Position numbers and translations under genes: made by a program
The notes under the pieces: model-generated
Databases searched by the model: none
Told to the model about the DNA's origin: nothing
What the model saw: only the letters and a program-made list of their open reading frames with translations
Shown here: positions 1 to 8,556 of the stretch, piece by piece
Layout of the letters: the number at the start of each line of letters is the position of its first letter
How positions within the stretch are numbered: the first letter of the stretch is position 1
Assembly (NCBI RefSeq): GCF_000455205.1
Contig: NZ_AUWQ01000029.1
Location: 62,001-126,000, forward strand
DNA from: Mycobacterium sp. UM_CSW
Lineage (GTDB): Bacteria > Actinomycetota > Actinomycetes > Mycobacteriales > Mycobacteriaceae
Direction: 5' to 3'
DNA length: 64,000 nucleotides

Positions 1-665
1 GGCTGCTCGCGGAACTTCTCCAGCGACCCGCCCGCCTCGACGATGCCGCAGATCGCGCTCCAGCTCAGCATGGTCAGGTAGTCGATCAGCTCGTCGGCGG
101 TCATCCGCGGGTCGGAGATCCACGAGTGGGTCGCGAGCTGCACGCCACCGACGATCATGTAGGCCCACGGTTCCACGCCGCCGGTGTCCATCCCGGCCTC
201 CTGCATGCGGCGGCGCAGCATCATTGCCAGCATGCGGGCGATGATTCGCTCGGAGTCGGCGATCACCTTGCTCTTGGTCGGCGAGCTGTTGGCCATCACG
301 AACCGGTACGGCTCCGGTTCGTCGGCAACCGTCTCGACATACACCCGGATGATCTCGCGGGTCAGGTCGAAGCCGTCCAGGTTGGAGGTCAGCGCGCCCG
401 CCATGTTGGGAATCAGCGTCGACTGCGCGAAGCGCATCAGCACCGCGGTGGTCAGGTCGTTCTTGTCGACGAAGTAGCGGTACAGCACGGTCTTGGAGAC
501 CCCGATCTCCGCCGCGATCTCGTCCATGCTCAGGAAGCGGCCGCGCTGCCGGATCGCCACGATCGTGCCGTCCACCAGCTCATTGCGGCGCTCCACCTTG
601 TGTTGGTGCCAGCGCCGCTTGCGACCATCCGTCTTTACGGTCACAGCCCGGATCCGCTCTGCCAC
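1..665 (-). CDS. TetR-family transcriptional regulator (C-terminus cut by window edge)
   Basis: DNA-binding repressor of the TetR family. The N-terminal helix-turn-helix is clear: EIAAEIGVSKTVLYRYF followed by VDKNDLT, about residues 45-67. The rest is an all-helical ligand domain that runs off position 1. I start at GTG 663-665 (V-A-E-R-I-R) with a GAGAAG ribosome site upstream; GTG 642-644 is an alternative seven codons later. A possible -10 (TAGTAT on the minus strand) lies just upstream. It matches Rv0472c in order and in remembered sequence. It diverges from the DUF445 gene, which it may control. Ligand unknown. Confidence 0.88.
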   Translation of the reverse strand, partial: MAERIRAVTVKTDGRKRRWHQHKVERRNELVDGTIVAIRQRGRFLSMDEIAAEIGVSKTVLYRYFVDKNDLTTAVLMRFAQSTLIPNMAGALTSNLDGFDLTREIIRVYVETVADEPEPYRFVMANSSPTKSKVIADSERIIARMLAMMLRRRMQEAGMDTGGVEPWAYMIVGGVQLATHSWISDPRMTADELIDYLTMLSWSAICGIVEAGGSLEKFREQ

Positions 666-798
666 TGTCGCCGCTTCTCACTCATCAGACGCCCCTGATA
701 CTACGGCTTGCCGGGTGCCTTTTGGCGGATGGGCCGCGCGAGCGGGGGCTGTCCAAGCAGGGCAGTAACACTAACCGGCCGCGGCGAGACATGATGGT

Positions 799-2142
799 GT
801 GGTGACACACCGAGCCTCCCCTGGGGGCGGAGCACCGGGCCCGCCCGCAGCGAGGCCGACGTCCCTGGCGGAATCGTTCGCCGGGGCGGATCCGGCGGCC
901 GACGCCGAGCGGCGGGTGGCGCTGCGCCGGATGAAGCTGGTGGCGCTGAGCTTCCTGGTCGGCGCCACCGGCCTGTTCCTGGCCTGCCGGTGGGCGCAGG
1001 CCCATGCCGTCACGGCAACCTGGGTGGGCTACGTCGGTGCGGCCGCGGAGGCCGGGATGGTGGGCGCGCTGGCCGACTGGTTCGCGGTCACCGCCCTGTT
1101 CAAGCACCCGCTGGGCATACCGATTCCGCACACCGCGATCATCAAGCGCAAGAAGGACCAGCTCGGCGAGGGCCTGGGGACCTTCGTGCGGGAGAACTTC
1201 CTGTCGCCGTCCGTCGTCGAGACCAAGTTGCGCGACGCCCAGGTGCCCAGCCGGCTCGGTAAGTGGCTGTCGGAGACCGCCCACGCCGAGCGGGTGGCCG
1301 GCGAGACGGCGACGGTGCTGCGGGTGCTGGTGGAGCTGTTGCGCGACGAGGACGTCCAGCAGGTGATCGACCGGATGATCGTGCGCCGCATCGCCGAACC
1401 GCAGTGGGGCCCGCCGGTGGGCCGGGTGCTGGCGACCCTGCTGGCCGAGAACCGCCAGGAGGCCCTGATCCAACTGCTGGCCGACCGGGCGTTCCAGTGG
1501 TCGCTGAACGCCGGGGAGGTGATCCAGCGCGTCGTCGAGCGTGACTCGCCGAGCTGGTCGCCCCGGTTCATCGACCACCTCGTCGGCGACCGGATCCACC
1601 GCGAGTTGATGGACTTCACCGACAAGGTGCGCCGCAACCCCGACCACGAGTTGCGCCGTTCGGCGACGCGTTTCCTGTTCGAGTTCGCCGACGACCTGCA
1701 GCACGATCCGGAGACCATCGCGCGCGCGGATGCGGTCAAGGAACAGCTGATGGCGCGCGACGAGATCGCCACCGCGGCCGCGACGGCGTGGAAGACGCTG
1801 AAGCGGCTGGTGCTCGAGGGCGTCGATGACCCGTCCAGCACGTTGCGAACCCGCATCGCCGACACCGTGGTCCGGATCGGGGAGTCGCTGCGTGACGACG
1901 CCGACCTGCGCGACAAGGTCGACAGCTGGATCGTGCGGGCCGCCCAGCATCTGGTTTCCGAGTACGGGGTGGAAATCACCGCGATCATCACCGACACGAT
2001 CGAGCGCTGGGACGCGGAGGAGGCCAGCCGGCGCATCGAACTGCACGTGGGCCGCGACCTGCAATTCATCCGGATCAACGGGACGGTCGTCGGGTCCCTG
2101 GCGGGGCTGATCATCTACGCAGTCGCCCAGTTGCTTTTCTAG
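799..2142 (+). CDS. DUF445 family membrane protein (Rv0473-like)
   Basis: Protein of 447 residues with an N-terminal basic stretch, two hydrophobic segments at about residues 46-64 and 76-100 (GYVGAAAEAGMVGALADWF is typical of DUF445), a long charged helical middle and a C-terminal membrane helix (VVGSLAGLIIYAVAQLLF). Both ends are therefore membrane-anchored with a helical domain between. Function of the family is unknown. GTG codons at 799 and 802 are equally possible starts. It stands alone between a divergent TetR gene and the XRE regulator. Confidence 0.85.
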   Translation: MVTHRASPGGGAPGPPAARPTSLAESFAGADPAADAERRVALRRMKLVALSFLVGATGLFLACRWAQAHAVTATWVGYVGAAAEAGMVGALADWFAVTALFKHPLGIPIPHTAIIKRKKDQLGEGLGTFVRENFLSPSVVETKLRDAQVPSRLGKWLSETAHAERVAGETATVLRVLVELLRDEDVQQVIDRMIVRRIAEPQWGPPVGRVLATLLAENRQEALIQLLADRAFQWSLNAGEVIQRVVERDSPSWSPRFIDHLVGDRIHRELMDFTDKVRRNPDHELRRSATRFLFEFADDLQHDPETIARADAVKEQLMARDEIATAAATAWKTLKRLVLEGVDDPSSTLRTRIADTVVRIGESLRDDADLRDKVDSWIVRAAQHLVSEYGVEITAIITDTIERWDAEEASRRIELHVGRDLQFIRINGTVVGSLAGLIIYAVAQLLF

Positions 2143-2153
2143 GGGTGCTAACA

Positions 2154-2187
2154 AGTGCTTGCAAAAGCAAGCACTGGGTCGTAGTCT
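2154..2187 (+). promoter_or_regulatory. Promoter with palindromic operator upstream of the XRE gene
   Basis: A perfect inverted repeat agtgcttgc-aaaa-gcaagcact covers 2154-2175. Inside it lies a good -35 (TTGCAA, 2159-2164), followed after exactly 17 bases by TAGTCT (2182-2187) as -10. A protein bound to the palindrome would block the -35. The adjacent XRE regulator is the obvious candidate, giving autoregulation. Confidence 0.6.
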
Positions 2188-2226
2188 GTTGCCGTAAGCC
2201 AGGCCACCAGACCCGAGGAGTGCTCG

Positions 2227-2646
2227 ATGCCGCAGGAGGAGAAGCTCTCCGCCAAGGTTTCGACGGCGGCCTCCGATATGGCCTCCGACCTCGGCAGCTT
2301 CATCCGCGACCTGCGTGAGAACGCGCAGGTCTCGGTGCGGCAGCTCGCCGAGCGGTCCGGCGTCAGCAACCCGTACCTGAGCCAGGTGGAGCGTGGACTG
2401 CGCAAGCCGTCCGCCGACGTCCTGAGCCAGATCGCGAAGGCGCTGCGGATCTCCGCCGAGGTGCTCTATGTGCGGGCCGGGATCCTCGAGCCCAGCGACA
2501 AGAACCAGGTGCGCGACGCCATCATCACCGACACGGCGATCACCGAGCGCCAGAAGCAGATCCTGCTCGACATCTACGCGTCATTTGCCGAGCAGAACGA
2601 ATCCAATTTCGAGGAGAGTCCGAGCGAACCTGACAGCGACGAGTGA
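2227..2646 (+). CDS. XRE-family transcriptional regulator (Rv0474-like)
   Basis: 139-residue DNA-binding protein. The Xre helix-turn-helix is at about residues 24-80: LRENAQVSVRQLAERSGVSN, then YLSQVERGLRKPSADVLSQI. The C-terminus is acidic (ESPSEPDSDE) and may mediate oligomerisation. It is preceded by a promoter whose -35 sits in a perfect palindrome. The M. tuberculosis counterpart Rv0474 has been described as a copper-responsive regulator; nothing in this sequence proves metal binding (no Cys or His cluster). It lies directly upstream of hbhA. Confidence 0.9.
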   Translation: MPQEEKLSAKVSTAASDMASDLGSFIRDLRENAQVSVRQLAERSGVSNPYLSQVERGLRKPSADVLSQIAKALRISAEVLYVRAGILEPSDKNQVRDAIITDTAITERQKQILLDIYASFAEQNESNFEESPSEPDSDE

Positions 2647-2792
2647 CGCGTTCGCAGTCGCGCTAGTGACACCAACGAGTTGGTGACGCATAGATGCCAG
2701 GGCGCTTGGTTACCCGAAGGGAAGGGGTTTGACGCCAGGCCCATCGAAGTCGCAGTAACCCCAATAAGAAACAAATTATGAAAGGAAACACC

Positions 2793-3386
2793 ATGGCTGA
2801 AAACCCGAACGTCGACGACTTGCGGGCTCCGTTGCTGGCGGCGCTCGGCGCGGCCGACCTGGCGCTCGCCACCGTCAACGACCTGATCACCAACCTGCGT
2901 GAGCGCGCCGAAGAGACCCGCACCGAGACCCGCAGCCGGGTCGAGGAGCGCCGCGCTCGCCTGTCCAAGCTGCAGGAGGACCTGCCCGAGCAGTTCACCG
3001 AGCTGCGCGAGCGCTTCACCTCCGAGGAGCTGCGCAAGGCCGCCGAGGGTTACCTGGAGGCCGCGACCAGCCGTTACAACGAGCTGGTCGACCGCGGCGA
3101 GGCCGCCCTGGAGCGCCTGCGCAGCCAGCGGCCCTTCGAGGACGCGTCGGCGCGTGCCGAGGGCTACGTCGACCAGGCCGTCGAGCTGACCCAGGAGGCG
3201 CTCGGCACCGTCGCGTCGCAGACCCGCGCGGTCGGCGAGCGGGCCGCCAAGCTGGTCGGCATCGACCTGCCCAAGAAGGCCGAGTCGGCCAAGAAGGCCA
3301 CGGCCAAGAAGGCCCCCGCCAAGAAGGCTCCGGCCAAGAAGGCCCCGGCCAAGAAGGCGTCGGCCAAGAAGGTCACCCAGAAGTAA
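2793..3386 (+). CDS. hbhA: Heparin-binding haemagglutinin HbhA
   Basis: Surface adhesin that binds heparan-sulfate glycans on non-phagocytic cells. 197 residues: short N-terminal hydrophobic stretch ([15 protein letters not shown]), a long charged coiled coil to about residue 150, then a C-terminal heparin-binding tail of repeated AKKAPAKKA units ending KKVTQK. In M. tuberculosis the tail lysines are methylated. No signal peptide. Start ATG 2793 (MAENPN) has AAAGGA upstream; an in-frame ATG at 2778 would add five residues and is less likely. The gene is closed by a strong hairpin terminator. Confidence 0.97.
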   Translation: MAENPNVDDLRAPLLAALGAADLALATVNDLITNLRERAEETRTETRSRVEERRARLSKLQEDLPEQFTELRERFTSEELRKAAEGYLEAATSRYNELVDRGEAALERLRSQRPFEDASARAEGYVDQAVELTQEALGTVASQTRAVGERAAKLVGIDLPKKAESAKKATAKKAPAKKAPAKKAPAKKASAKKVTQK

Positions 3387-3395
3387 CCAGACGCG

Positions 3396-3437
3396 CGACT
3401 CCGAGTTGTCCCCGGGCAACTCGGAGTCGACGTTTTG
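3396..3437 (+). terminator. Intrinsic-type terminator after hbhA
   Basis: Perfect 13-bp stem cgactccgagttg (3396-3408) / caactcggagtcg (3417-3429), 8-base loop tccccggg, then acgtttt. It starts ten bases after the hbhA stop and ends before the -10 of the next gene. One of the best rho-independent-like terminators in this GC-rich window. Confidence 0.85.
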
Positions 3438-3450
3438 GACGGTGCCCGCA

Positions 3451-3456
3451 TACCCT
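3451..3456 (+). promoter_or_regulatory. -10 element, leaderless start
   Basis: TACCCT (TANNNT) ends six bases before GTG 3463, which places the transcription start on or next to the start codon. No Shine-Dalgarno sequence precedes the gene. Confidence 0.5.
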
Positions 3457-3462
3457 TGATGC

Positions 3463-3750
3463 GTGACCCACGCCGTGAGCATCGTCATGTTCGTCCTGCA
3501 GATCGCCGTCGCGCTGACGGCCGTGTACGCGTTCGTGCACGCAGCGCTGCAACGAACCGACGCCTATACCGCCGCAGACAAGCTGACCAAGCCCGTGTGG
3601 TTGGTGATCCTCGGCGTGGCGGTGGCGCTGTCCTCCGTGCTGAGTTTCGTGTTCGGCGTGCTGGGCATGGCGATCGCCGCCTGCGCCGCCGGGGTGTATC
3701 TGGTCGACGTGCGGCCGAAACTGCTTGAGATTCAGGGCAAGTCGCGCTAG
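3463..3750 (+). CDS. DUF2516-type small membrane protein (Rv0476-like)
   Basis: 95-residue integral membrane protein. An N-terminal membrane helix ([20 protein letters not shown], about 6-25) is followed by a short polar link with DKLTKP, then a hydrophobic region from about 46 to 80 that could hold one or two helices, and a basic tail ([12 protein letters not shown]). This matches the DUF2516 pattern; no function is known. It begins at GTG 3463 and is probably leaderless. The next gene starts four bases after its stop, so the two are likely cotranscribed. Confidence 0.85.
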   Translation: MTHAVSIVMFVLQIAVALTAVYAFVHAALQRTDAYTAADKLTKPVWLVILGVAVALSSVLSFVFGVLGMAIAACAAGVYLVDVRPKLLEIQGKSR

Positions 3751-3754
3751 CCGG

Positions 3755-4174
3755 ATGAAGGCCCTGCTGGCCGCGCCGGCGGTGGTGCTGGTCGCGCTGC
3801 TGGGCCCGCCGGCCCCGGCGTCCGTCGCACGTGCCGACGACACCCCCGCGCCCCCGTTCGTCGACCACACCCAGTGGTCCCGTTGGCAGGGCCTGTCCAG
3901 CCTGCGGGTCTTTCCCACACCATCCGGGCGGTTAGCCGCCAGACAACCGGGCACCGCGTCGCAGGCCGACGAGGCGTGGGCCGAGGTGCTCGCGCTGGCG
4001 CCGGACGCCGACACCCCCGGCATGCGCGCGCAGTTCGTCTGCCACTGGCAGCTCGCCGAGTTCGTGCAGCCGGGCAAGACCAGCTGGAACCTCGAGCCCT
4101 GGCGCCCAGTGGTCGACGACGCCGAAATGTTCGCCACCGGCTGCAACCCCGGCGGTCCGGAAGAAGGGTTCTAG
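3755..4174 (+). CDS. Secreted protein, DUF2599-like (Rv0477-like)
   Basis: 139 residues with a classical signal peptide: MKALL, a hydrophobic core and an Ala-rich region ending near SVARADD, so cleavage probably occurs around residue 30. The mature part is small, acidic and Trp-rich, with two cysteines (VCHW and TGCNPGG) that could form a disulfide outside the membrane. A resemblance to the DUF2599 family is from memory. The downstream deoC start codon directly follows its stop, so translation is probably coupled. Confidence 0.78.
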   Translation: MKALLAAPAVVLVALLGPPAPASVARADDTPAPPFVDHTQWSRWQGLSSLRVFPTPSGRLAARQPGTASQADEAWAEVLALAPDADTPGMRAQFVCHWQLAEFVQPGKTSWNLEPWRPVVDDAEMFATGCNPGGPEEGF

Positions 4175-4864
4175 TTGGCGAGGCAACCCACGCGGGCCCA
4201 GCTGGCGGCCCTGATCGACCACACCCTGCTCAAGCCCGAGGCCACCCGCGCCGACGTGGCCGCGCTCGTCGCCGAGGCGGCCGACCTCGGTGTGTACGCC
4301 GTGTGCGTCTCGCCGTCGATGGTCCCGGCCGCGTCGCACGCCGCCGGCTCCGGCGTTCGGGTGGCGGCGGTGGCGGGCTTTCCGTCGGGCAAGCACGTGC
4401 CGGAGGTCAAGGCGCGCGAGGCCGCGCTGGCCGTGCAGGCCGGCGCCGGCGAGATCGACATGGTCATCGACATCGGCGCCGCGCTGGACGGCAACATCGA
4501 TGCCGTGCGACGCGACATCGAGGCGGTGCGGGCCGCTGTGCCCCAGGCCGTGCTCAAGGTCATCGTGGAATCGGCGGTGCTGCTGGCGCGCGCGGGCGGG
4601 GAAACCCTGGCGGACGTGTGCCGCGCAGCCGAGGACGCCGGAGCCGACTTCGTCAAGACCTCGACCGGCTTTCACCCGGCGGGCGGGGCGTCGGTGGACG
4701 CCGTCGCCCTGATGGCCGAGACGGTCGGCGGGCGGCTGGGCGTCAAGGCCAGCGGCGGCATCCGCACGGCCGCCGACGCGCTAGCGATGCTGGATGCCGG
4801 TGCCACCCGGCTCGGCCTGTCGGCCAGCCGGGCGGTGCTCGACGGGCTCGGCGGCGACCCTTAG
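4175..4864 (+). CDS. deoC: Deoxyribose-phosphate aldolase
   Basis: Class I aldolase splitting 2-deoxyribose-5-phosphate to glyceraldehyde-3-phosphate and acetaldehyde in deoxynucleoside catabolism. 229 residues, the usual bacterial length. The Schiff-base lysine is Lys161 in DFVKTSTGF; the second active-site lysine is Lys191 in [10 protein letters not shown]; the acidic residue lies in EIDMVIDIG. The start is TTG 4175, immediately after the preceding stop. Its stop overlaps that of the convergent membrane-protein gene in a shared TTAG. Confidence 0.95.
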   Translation: MARQPTRAQLAALIDHTLLKPEATRADVAALVAEAADLGVYAVCVSPSMVPAASHAAGSGVRVAAVAGFPSGKHVPEVKAREAALAVQAGAGEIDMVIDIGAALDGNIDAVRRDIEAVRAAVPQAVLKVIVESAVLLARAGGETLADVCRAAEDAGADFVKTSTGFHPAGGASVDAVALMAETVGGRLGVKASGGIRTAADALAMLDAGATRLGLSASRAVLDGLGGDP

Positions 4865-5901
4865 AGGTTGGCGAAGCAGGGGTCGGTGGTGTTGTCGTTC
4901 GGGATGGTGGCGTTCTGCGTCGAAAAGTGGCTTGTCACACCGGTATCGGTGACCTGCACGCTGTCGGCGTGGATGCCCAGCGGGTAATTCTTGGTGAAGT
5001 TGGCGGTGAAGTCGTCCAGCGTCGACTGCACCGATTCCTTGGGCATGGTGAAGCCCAGCGCGTTGAAGCTGACGATCTGCAGCTGCAGCCCGGTGCCGGA
5101 CACCACCGGCTTGGCGGTGATGTTGTCCAACATGCCCTTCAACTCGACGGTGCCGTCGGCAGGGTGAGTCGTCACGCTGTTGGTGACGAACGGACCCAGG
5201 ACCGGGATCGCGTTCTGCACCGACTGCTTGATCCCGTCACTGGTCCACGTGATGGTGGCGTCCAGCGAGCCGATGGTGCCTTTTGAGTTGGCGTTCGACT
5301 GGAGCCGCACGTCGCGGATGTTGAGGTTGAGCTTCATGCCCTTGGCATCGCGGATGTTGTTGCCGGCCGTCTGGACCGAGATGTTGGTGTAGTGCTTGGT
5401 GGCCTGTTGCCACAGCATCAGCGGCGTCACGCCGAAGGATGCGGTGGCCTGGTCCTTGACCTCACACGCCACCGCCTGGGCGACCTTGGAGTTCGCCTCG
5501 TGGCGGACGTACAGCTCGCCCCCGATCAAAGCGGCGAGCAGGAGCGCGAAAACGATGATCAGGATCAGCGCGATGGACAGCGGGTCGCGAAGGAGGCGTC
5601 GTTTCTTCTTCACCGGTGCCGGCTCTTGGTCGGGGGTGGCCAGCTTCTCCGTCGGGCCCACGGGCGGGGCTGGGGGCGGCGGGTAGGGGGGCCGCGGCGG
5701 GTTCTGATGCGGGACGCTCAGCTGCTCGGTCTGCTGACCGGAAGCGGCCGGCGGCGGGGACTGCTGAGTCGGGCCGCCGGTATTGATGCGTTCGGTCGGA
5801 CGCTCAGTCGGGGGCTGGCCGAAGGGGCCTTGGTTGCCGGGACGGGCCCATGTCGACGGGCCCTCGTTCGGTGGTCCTGGTGGGCCCTGTGGGTTCGTCA
5901 C
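4861..5901 (-). CDS. Pro-rich DUF2993-like membrane protein (Rv0479c-like)
   Basis: 346 residues. Residues 1-95 are a disordered Pro/Gln/Gly-rich cytoplasmic tail, followed by basic KKKRRLLRD, one membrane helix ([20 protein letters not shown], about 107-126) and an extracytoplasmic domain of about 210 residues. That domain resembles the DUF2993 lipid-binding-like fold: repeated beta strands, [13 protein letters not shown] near its start and CFANL at the end, giving two cysteines that may pair. GTG start at 5901 overlaps the nitrilase stop as GTGA, so the two are translationally coupled. Function unknown. Confidence 0.82.
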   Translation of the reverse strand: MTNPQGPPGPPNEGPSTWARPGNQGPFGQPPTERPTERINTGGPTQQSPPPAASGQQTEQLSVPHQNPPRPPYPPPPAPPVGPTEKLATPDQEPAPVKKKRRLLRDPLSIALILIIVFALLLAALIGGELYVRHEANSKVAQAVACEVKDQATASFGVTPLMLWQQATKHYTNISVQTAGNNIRDAKGMKLNLNIRDVRLQSNANSKGTIGSLDATITWTSDGIKQSVQNAIPVLGPFVTNSVTTHPADGTVELKGMLDNITAKPVVSGTGLQLQIVSFNALGFTMPKESVQSTLDDFTANFTKNYPLGIHADSVQVTDTGVTSHFSTQNATIPNDNTTDPCFANL

Positions 5902-6734
5902 CCAACCGATTCTGCCCTATCCACCTGAGCAAAGTCGGAGCGGTTGCGCAGCACCGCGATGCTGTCCCGGGCCGCGGCGACCCGGTCCACGTCGATGTCG
6001 GCGACCACGAGCTGCGGCCCGTCGCCGGCCGAGGCGACCACCTCGCCCAGCGGCGAGGCGACCAGGCTGCCGCCCACCCCCAGCGGCGCACCCGACCCGG
6101 AATCGGTCAGGGCCGCGCCGGGATCGGCCTGACCGACCGCGGCCACATAGCTCATCGAGTCCAGCGCGCGGGCCCGGGCCAGCAGCGTCCACTGCTCGAG
6201 CTTGCCCGGCCCCGATCCCCAGGACGCGCAGGCGACGATCAGCTGGGCGCCGCGGCGGGCCAGCTCGGTGTAGAGCGCCGGGAACCGGATGTCGTAGCAA
6301 ACGCTCAATCCCACCCGGACGTCGTCGACGTCGACCACCACCGGTTCGTGGCCGGGCGCGACGGTGCGCGACTCGGTGAACCCGAATGCGTCGTACAGGT
6401 GGATCTTGTCGTAGTGGGCGTCGGGCCGGTTGGGGGTGCCCGGCCCGGCCACGATCAGCGTGTTCTTCACCCTGCCGTCGCCGGACGGGGTGAACATGCC
6501 CGCGATGACCGTGATCCCCGACTCGGTCGCGATCGCGCGCACCTCGTTGGCCCAGGGCCCGTCGACGGGCTCGGCGATCGGGGCCAGGGGGACGCCGAAC
6601 CGGCACATGGTCGCCTCCGGGAAGGCCACCAGCGCGGCGCCCGCGTCGGCAGACCGGCGGGTGTTCTCGCGGACCAGCTCGAGGTTCGCCGCGGGATCGC
6701 TGCCACTTTGGATCTGCGCCAGCGCGATTCGCAT
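5898..6734 (-). CDS. Carbon-nitrogen hydrolase, nitrilase superfamily (Rv0480c-like)
   Basis: Cytosolic amidohydrolase of 278 residues with the complete catalytic triad: Glu40 (AFPEATM), Lys110 (YDKIHLYD) and Cys146 (LSVCYDIRFP). The F-G-F-T-E-S segment after the lysine and the short length resemble the Nit1/Nit2 branch, which hydrolyses deaminated glutathione or omega-amides; the physiological substrate here is unproved. ATG 6734 is probably leaderless (TAAGCT seven bases upstream). It overlaps the next gene by four bases. Confidence 0.9.
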   Translation of the reverse strand: MRIALAQIQSGSDPAANLELVRENTRRSADAGAALVAFPEATMCRFGVPLAPIAEPVDGPWANEVRAIATESGITVIAGMFTPSGDGRVKNTLIVAGPGTPNRPDAHYDKIHLYDAFGFTESRTVAPGHEPVVVDVDDVRVGLSVCYDIRFPALYTELARRGAQLIVACASWGSGPGKLEQWTLLARARALDSMSYVAAVGQADPGAALTDSGSGAPLGVGGSLVASPLGEVVASAGDGPQLVVADIDVDRVAAARDSIAVLRNRSDFAQVDRAESVG

Positions 6735-6741
6735 GGGCGCC

Positions 6742-6747
6742 AGCTTA
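6742..6747 (-). promoter_or_regulatory. -10 element of the nitrilase gene
   Basis: On the minus strand TAAGCT ends seven bases before the nitrilase ATG. The same TAAGC core recurs in the 11-base repeats next to it. Confidence 0.45.
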
Positions 6748-6752
6748 GGCCT

Positions 6753-6832
6753 CGGCTTAGGCGCGGTGACGATGCGCGCCGCGTGCGGCGCGAGGAGGAA
6801 GCGGGCGATTCGGCTTAGGCGCGGCTTAGGCG
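6753..6832. repeat. Three copies of an 11-base direct repeat
   Basis: cggcttaggcg occurs at 6753-6763, 6811-6821 and 6822-6832, the last two in tandem. A partial copy (agcttaggc) lies at 6742-6750. The repeats occupy the short space between the nitrilase start and the end of the DUF2505 gene, and the third copy supplies the DUF2505 stop codon. Confidence 0.8.
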
Positions 6833-7350
6833 CTCTGGGCGATCCACTCCGCGGTCAGCCGTTGTTCGCGGCTCACCAGCTCGTCCAGCTGGGCGCCGAT
6901 GAGCCGCTCCACCTTGCCGCCGATGATCGGGATCCGCACCTGGACGGTGATCCGGGAGGTGAGCCGGGCGCCGCCGGTGCCGGCGATCGGTGCCAGTTCC
7001 CCAGTCCCGGACACGTTCGCCGGGGTGTCCAGAATGGTGACCGCGATCGAGCCCGTGGCGGTGCCGTCGACGAGCGGACCCCAGGTTTCCTTGCGCCTGA
7101 TGCAGATGTCGCCCCGGTGCAGCTGCTTGACGACAGCGTGCAGGTTGTGGCTGCGCACCACCTGCAATGTGACCACCTCGACGGTGCCGTCCCGTCCGGA
7201 CTCGCCGCCGACCCGCATCGACTCCAGCCTCGCCTCGTCGACGGGAATGTCGGCCAGCCTGGCCCGCCAGTACCCCTCCTCCTGGAAAGCGCGGTGGACG
7301 TCTTCGACGCTTTCCTCGTACTCGGCCGACAACTCGAATGAATGCGGCAT
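6826..7350 (-). CDS. DUF2505 family protein (Rv0481c-like)
   Basis: 174-residue soluble protein. The pattern of an N-terminal strand-helix (MPHSFELSAEYEESVEDVHRA), central strands and a long C-terminal helix (GGKVERLIGAQLDELVSREQ) is that of a START/SRPBCC-like ligand-binding fold, which DUF2505 proteins are thought to have. No catalytic residues can be named. The gene diverges from murB across only 26 bases and appears leaderless. Its stop lies inside a short repeat. Confidence 0.85.
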   Translation of the reverse strand: MPHSFELSAEYEESVEDVHRAFQEEGYWRARLADIPVDEARLESMRVGGESGRDGTVEVVTLQVVRSHNLHAVVKQLHRGDICIRRKETWGPLVDGTATGSIAVTILDTPANVSGTGELAPIAGTGGARLTSRITVQVRIPIIGGKVERLIGAQLDELVSREQRLTAEWIAQSA

Positions 7351-7358
7351 AGCTGGCC

Positions 7359-7368
7359 AGGCTACCGT
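7359..7368. promoter_or_regulatory. Overlapping divergent -10 elements (DUF2505 gene / murB)
   Basis: The minus-strand TAGCCT (7359-7364) and plus-strand TACCGT (7363-7368) share two bases, and each ends eight bases from its start codon. Both -35 regions therefore lie inside the opposite coding sequence, and two polymerases could not bind at once. Confidence 0.5.
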
Positions 7369-7376
7369 TACGGGCC

Positions 7377-8474
7377 ATGAATTCGAGCGGTGCCGGTTCG
7401 CTCTTCGCCGGCGCGCGTGTCGATGAGGCGGTGCCGCTGGCGCCGTTGACCACCTTGCGGGTCGGGCCGGTCGCGCGACGGCTGATCACCTGCACCAGCA
7501 CCGATCAGGTGGTCGCCGTGCTGCGTCAGTTGGACTCCGAAGCCCGGGCGACGCCGGTGCTGGTGTTTGCTGGCGGGTCCAACCTGGTGATCGCCGACAC
7601 GTTGACCGACCTGACCGCGGTGCGCTTGGCGAACGACGGCATCACGGTGGACGGCAACGTGGTCCGCGCCGAGGCGGGCGCGGTCTGGGACGACGTGGTG
7701 GTCGAGTCCATCGAGCACGGCCTGGGCGGGCTGGAGTGCCTGTCGGGCATCCCCGGGTCGGCCGGCGCCACGCCCGTGCAGAACGTCGGAGCGTACGGGG
7801 CGGAGGTGTCCGACACCATCACCCGGGTGCGGGTGCTGGATCGCGAAAGCGGCGAGGTGCGCTGGGTGCCGGGCGACGAGCTCGGCTTCGGTTACCGCAC
7901 CAGCGTCTTCAAGCAGGCGTCCCATTCGGGCCGCGAAATCCCTTGGGCGGTACTGGAAGTGGAGTTCGTGTTGGACCCGTCGGGCCGCAGCGCGCCGCTG
8001 CGTTACGGCGAGCTGACGGCCGCGCTGAACGCCACCGCCGGCGAGCGCGCCGATCCCCAAGCCGTGCGCGAGGCGGTGCTGATGCTGCGGGCGCGCAAGG
8101 GCATGGTGCTCGACGCGAGCGACCACGACACCTGGAGCGTGGGTTCGTTCTTCACCAACCCCGTGGCGGCTCCGGAGGCCTACGAACGGCTGGCCCGCGA
8201 CGTCGAGGGGCCGGTTCCGCACTACCCGGCGCCGGACGGGGTCAAGCTGGCGGCGGGCTGGCTGGTGGAGCGTGCCGGCTTCGGCAAGGGCTATCCGCAC
8301 GATGAAGCGGCACGTTGCCGACTTTCGACCAAGCACGCGCTTGCTCTGACCAACCGCGGCGGGGCCACCGCAAACGACGTCATCGCGCTGGCCCGCACGG
8401 TGCGTGACGGAGTCCATGCTGTGTTTGGCATCACACTGGAACCGGAGCCTGTCCTGCTCGGCTGCAGGCTGTAG
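7377..8474 (+). CDS. murB: UDP-N-acetylenolpyruvoylglucosamine reductase MurB
   Basis: FAD-dependent, NADPH-using enzyme that reduces UDP-GlcNAc-enolpyruvate to UDP-MurNAc, the second committed step of peptidoglycan synthesis. 365 residues. FAD-binding signatures: [12 protein letters not shown], and [20 protein letters not shown] followed by QNVGAYG. The catalytic serine is in GSFFTNP, and the C-terminal glutamate is in the LEPEPVLLG region. ATG 7377 is probably leaderless. The cell-wall gene lprQ follows in the same direction 82 bases later. Confidence 0.97.
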   Translation: MNSSGAGSLFAGARVDEAVPLAPLTTLRVGPVARRLITCTSTDQVVAVLRQLDSEARATPVLVFAGGSNLVIADTLTDLTAVRLANDGITVDGNVVRAEAGAVWDDVVVESIEHGLGGLECLSGIPGSAGATPVQNVGAYGAEVSDTITRVRVLDRESGEVRWVPGDELGFGYRTSVFKQASHSGREIPWAVLEVEFVLDPSGRSAPLRYGELTAALNATAGERADPQAVREAVLMLRARKGMVLDASDHDTWSVGSFFTNPVAAPEAYERLARDVEGPVPHYPAPDGVKLAAGWLVERAGFGKGYPHDEAARCRLSTKHALALTNRGGATANDVIALARTVRDGVHAVFGITLEPEPVLLGCRL

Positions 8475-8556
8475 CGGCAAATCCCCCGTGATTGCGCGTC
8501 GGCGCCGAATTGTCGTGGCGCCGTTGGGGTCTATTCTCCCGGTATCTTTAGATGTC

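Noticed and set aside
685-2154. 489-codon open frame on the minus strand
   Set aside because: It lies opposite the conserved DUF445 gene; its product is Arg/Gly/His-rich with no domain, as expected for antisense frames in GC-rich DNA.
2670-2685. caccaa-cgag-ttggtg stem between the XRE gene and hbhA as a terminator
   Set aside because: Only six base pairs and no T-run; too weak to call.
3290-3370. Tandem gccaagaaggc repeats as a possible minisatellite
   Set aside because: They encode the lysine-rich heparin-binding tail of HbhA and are explained by protein function.
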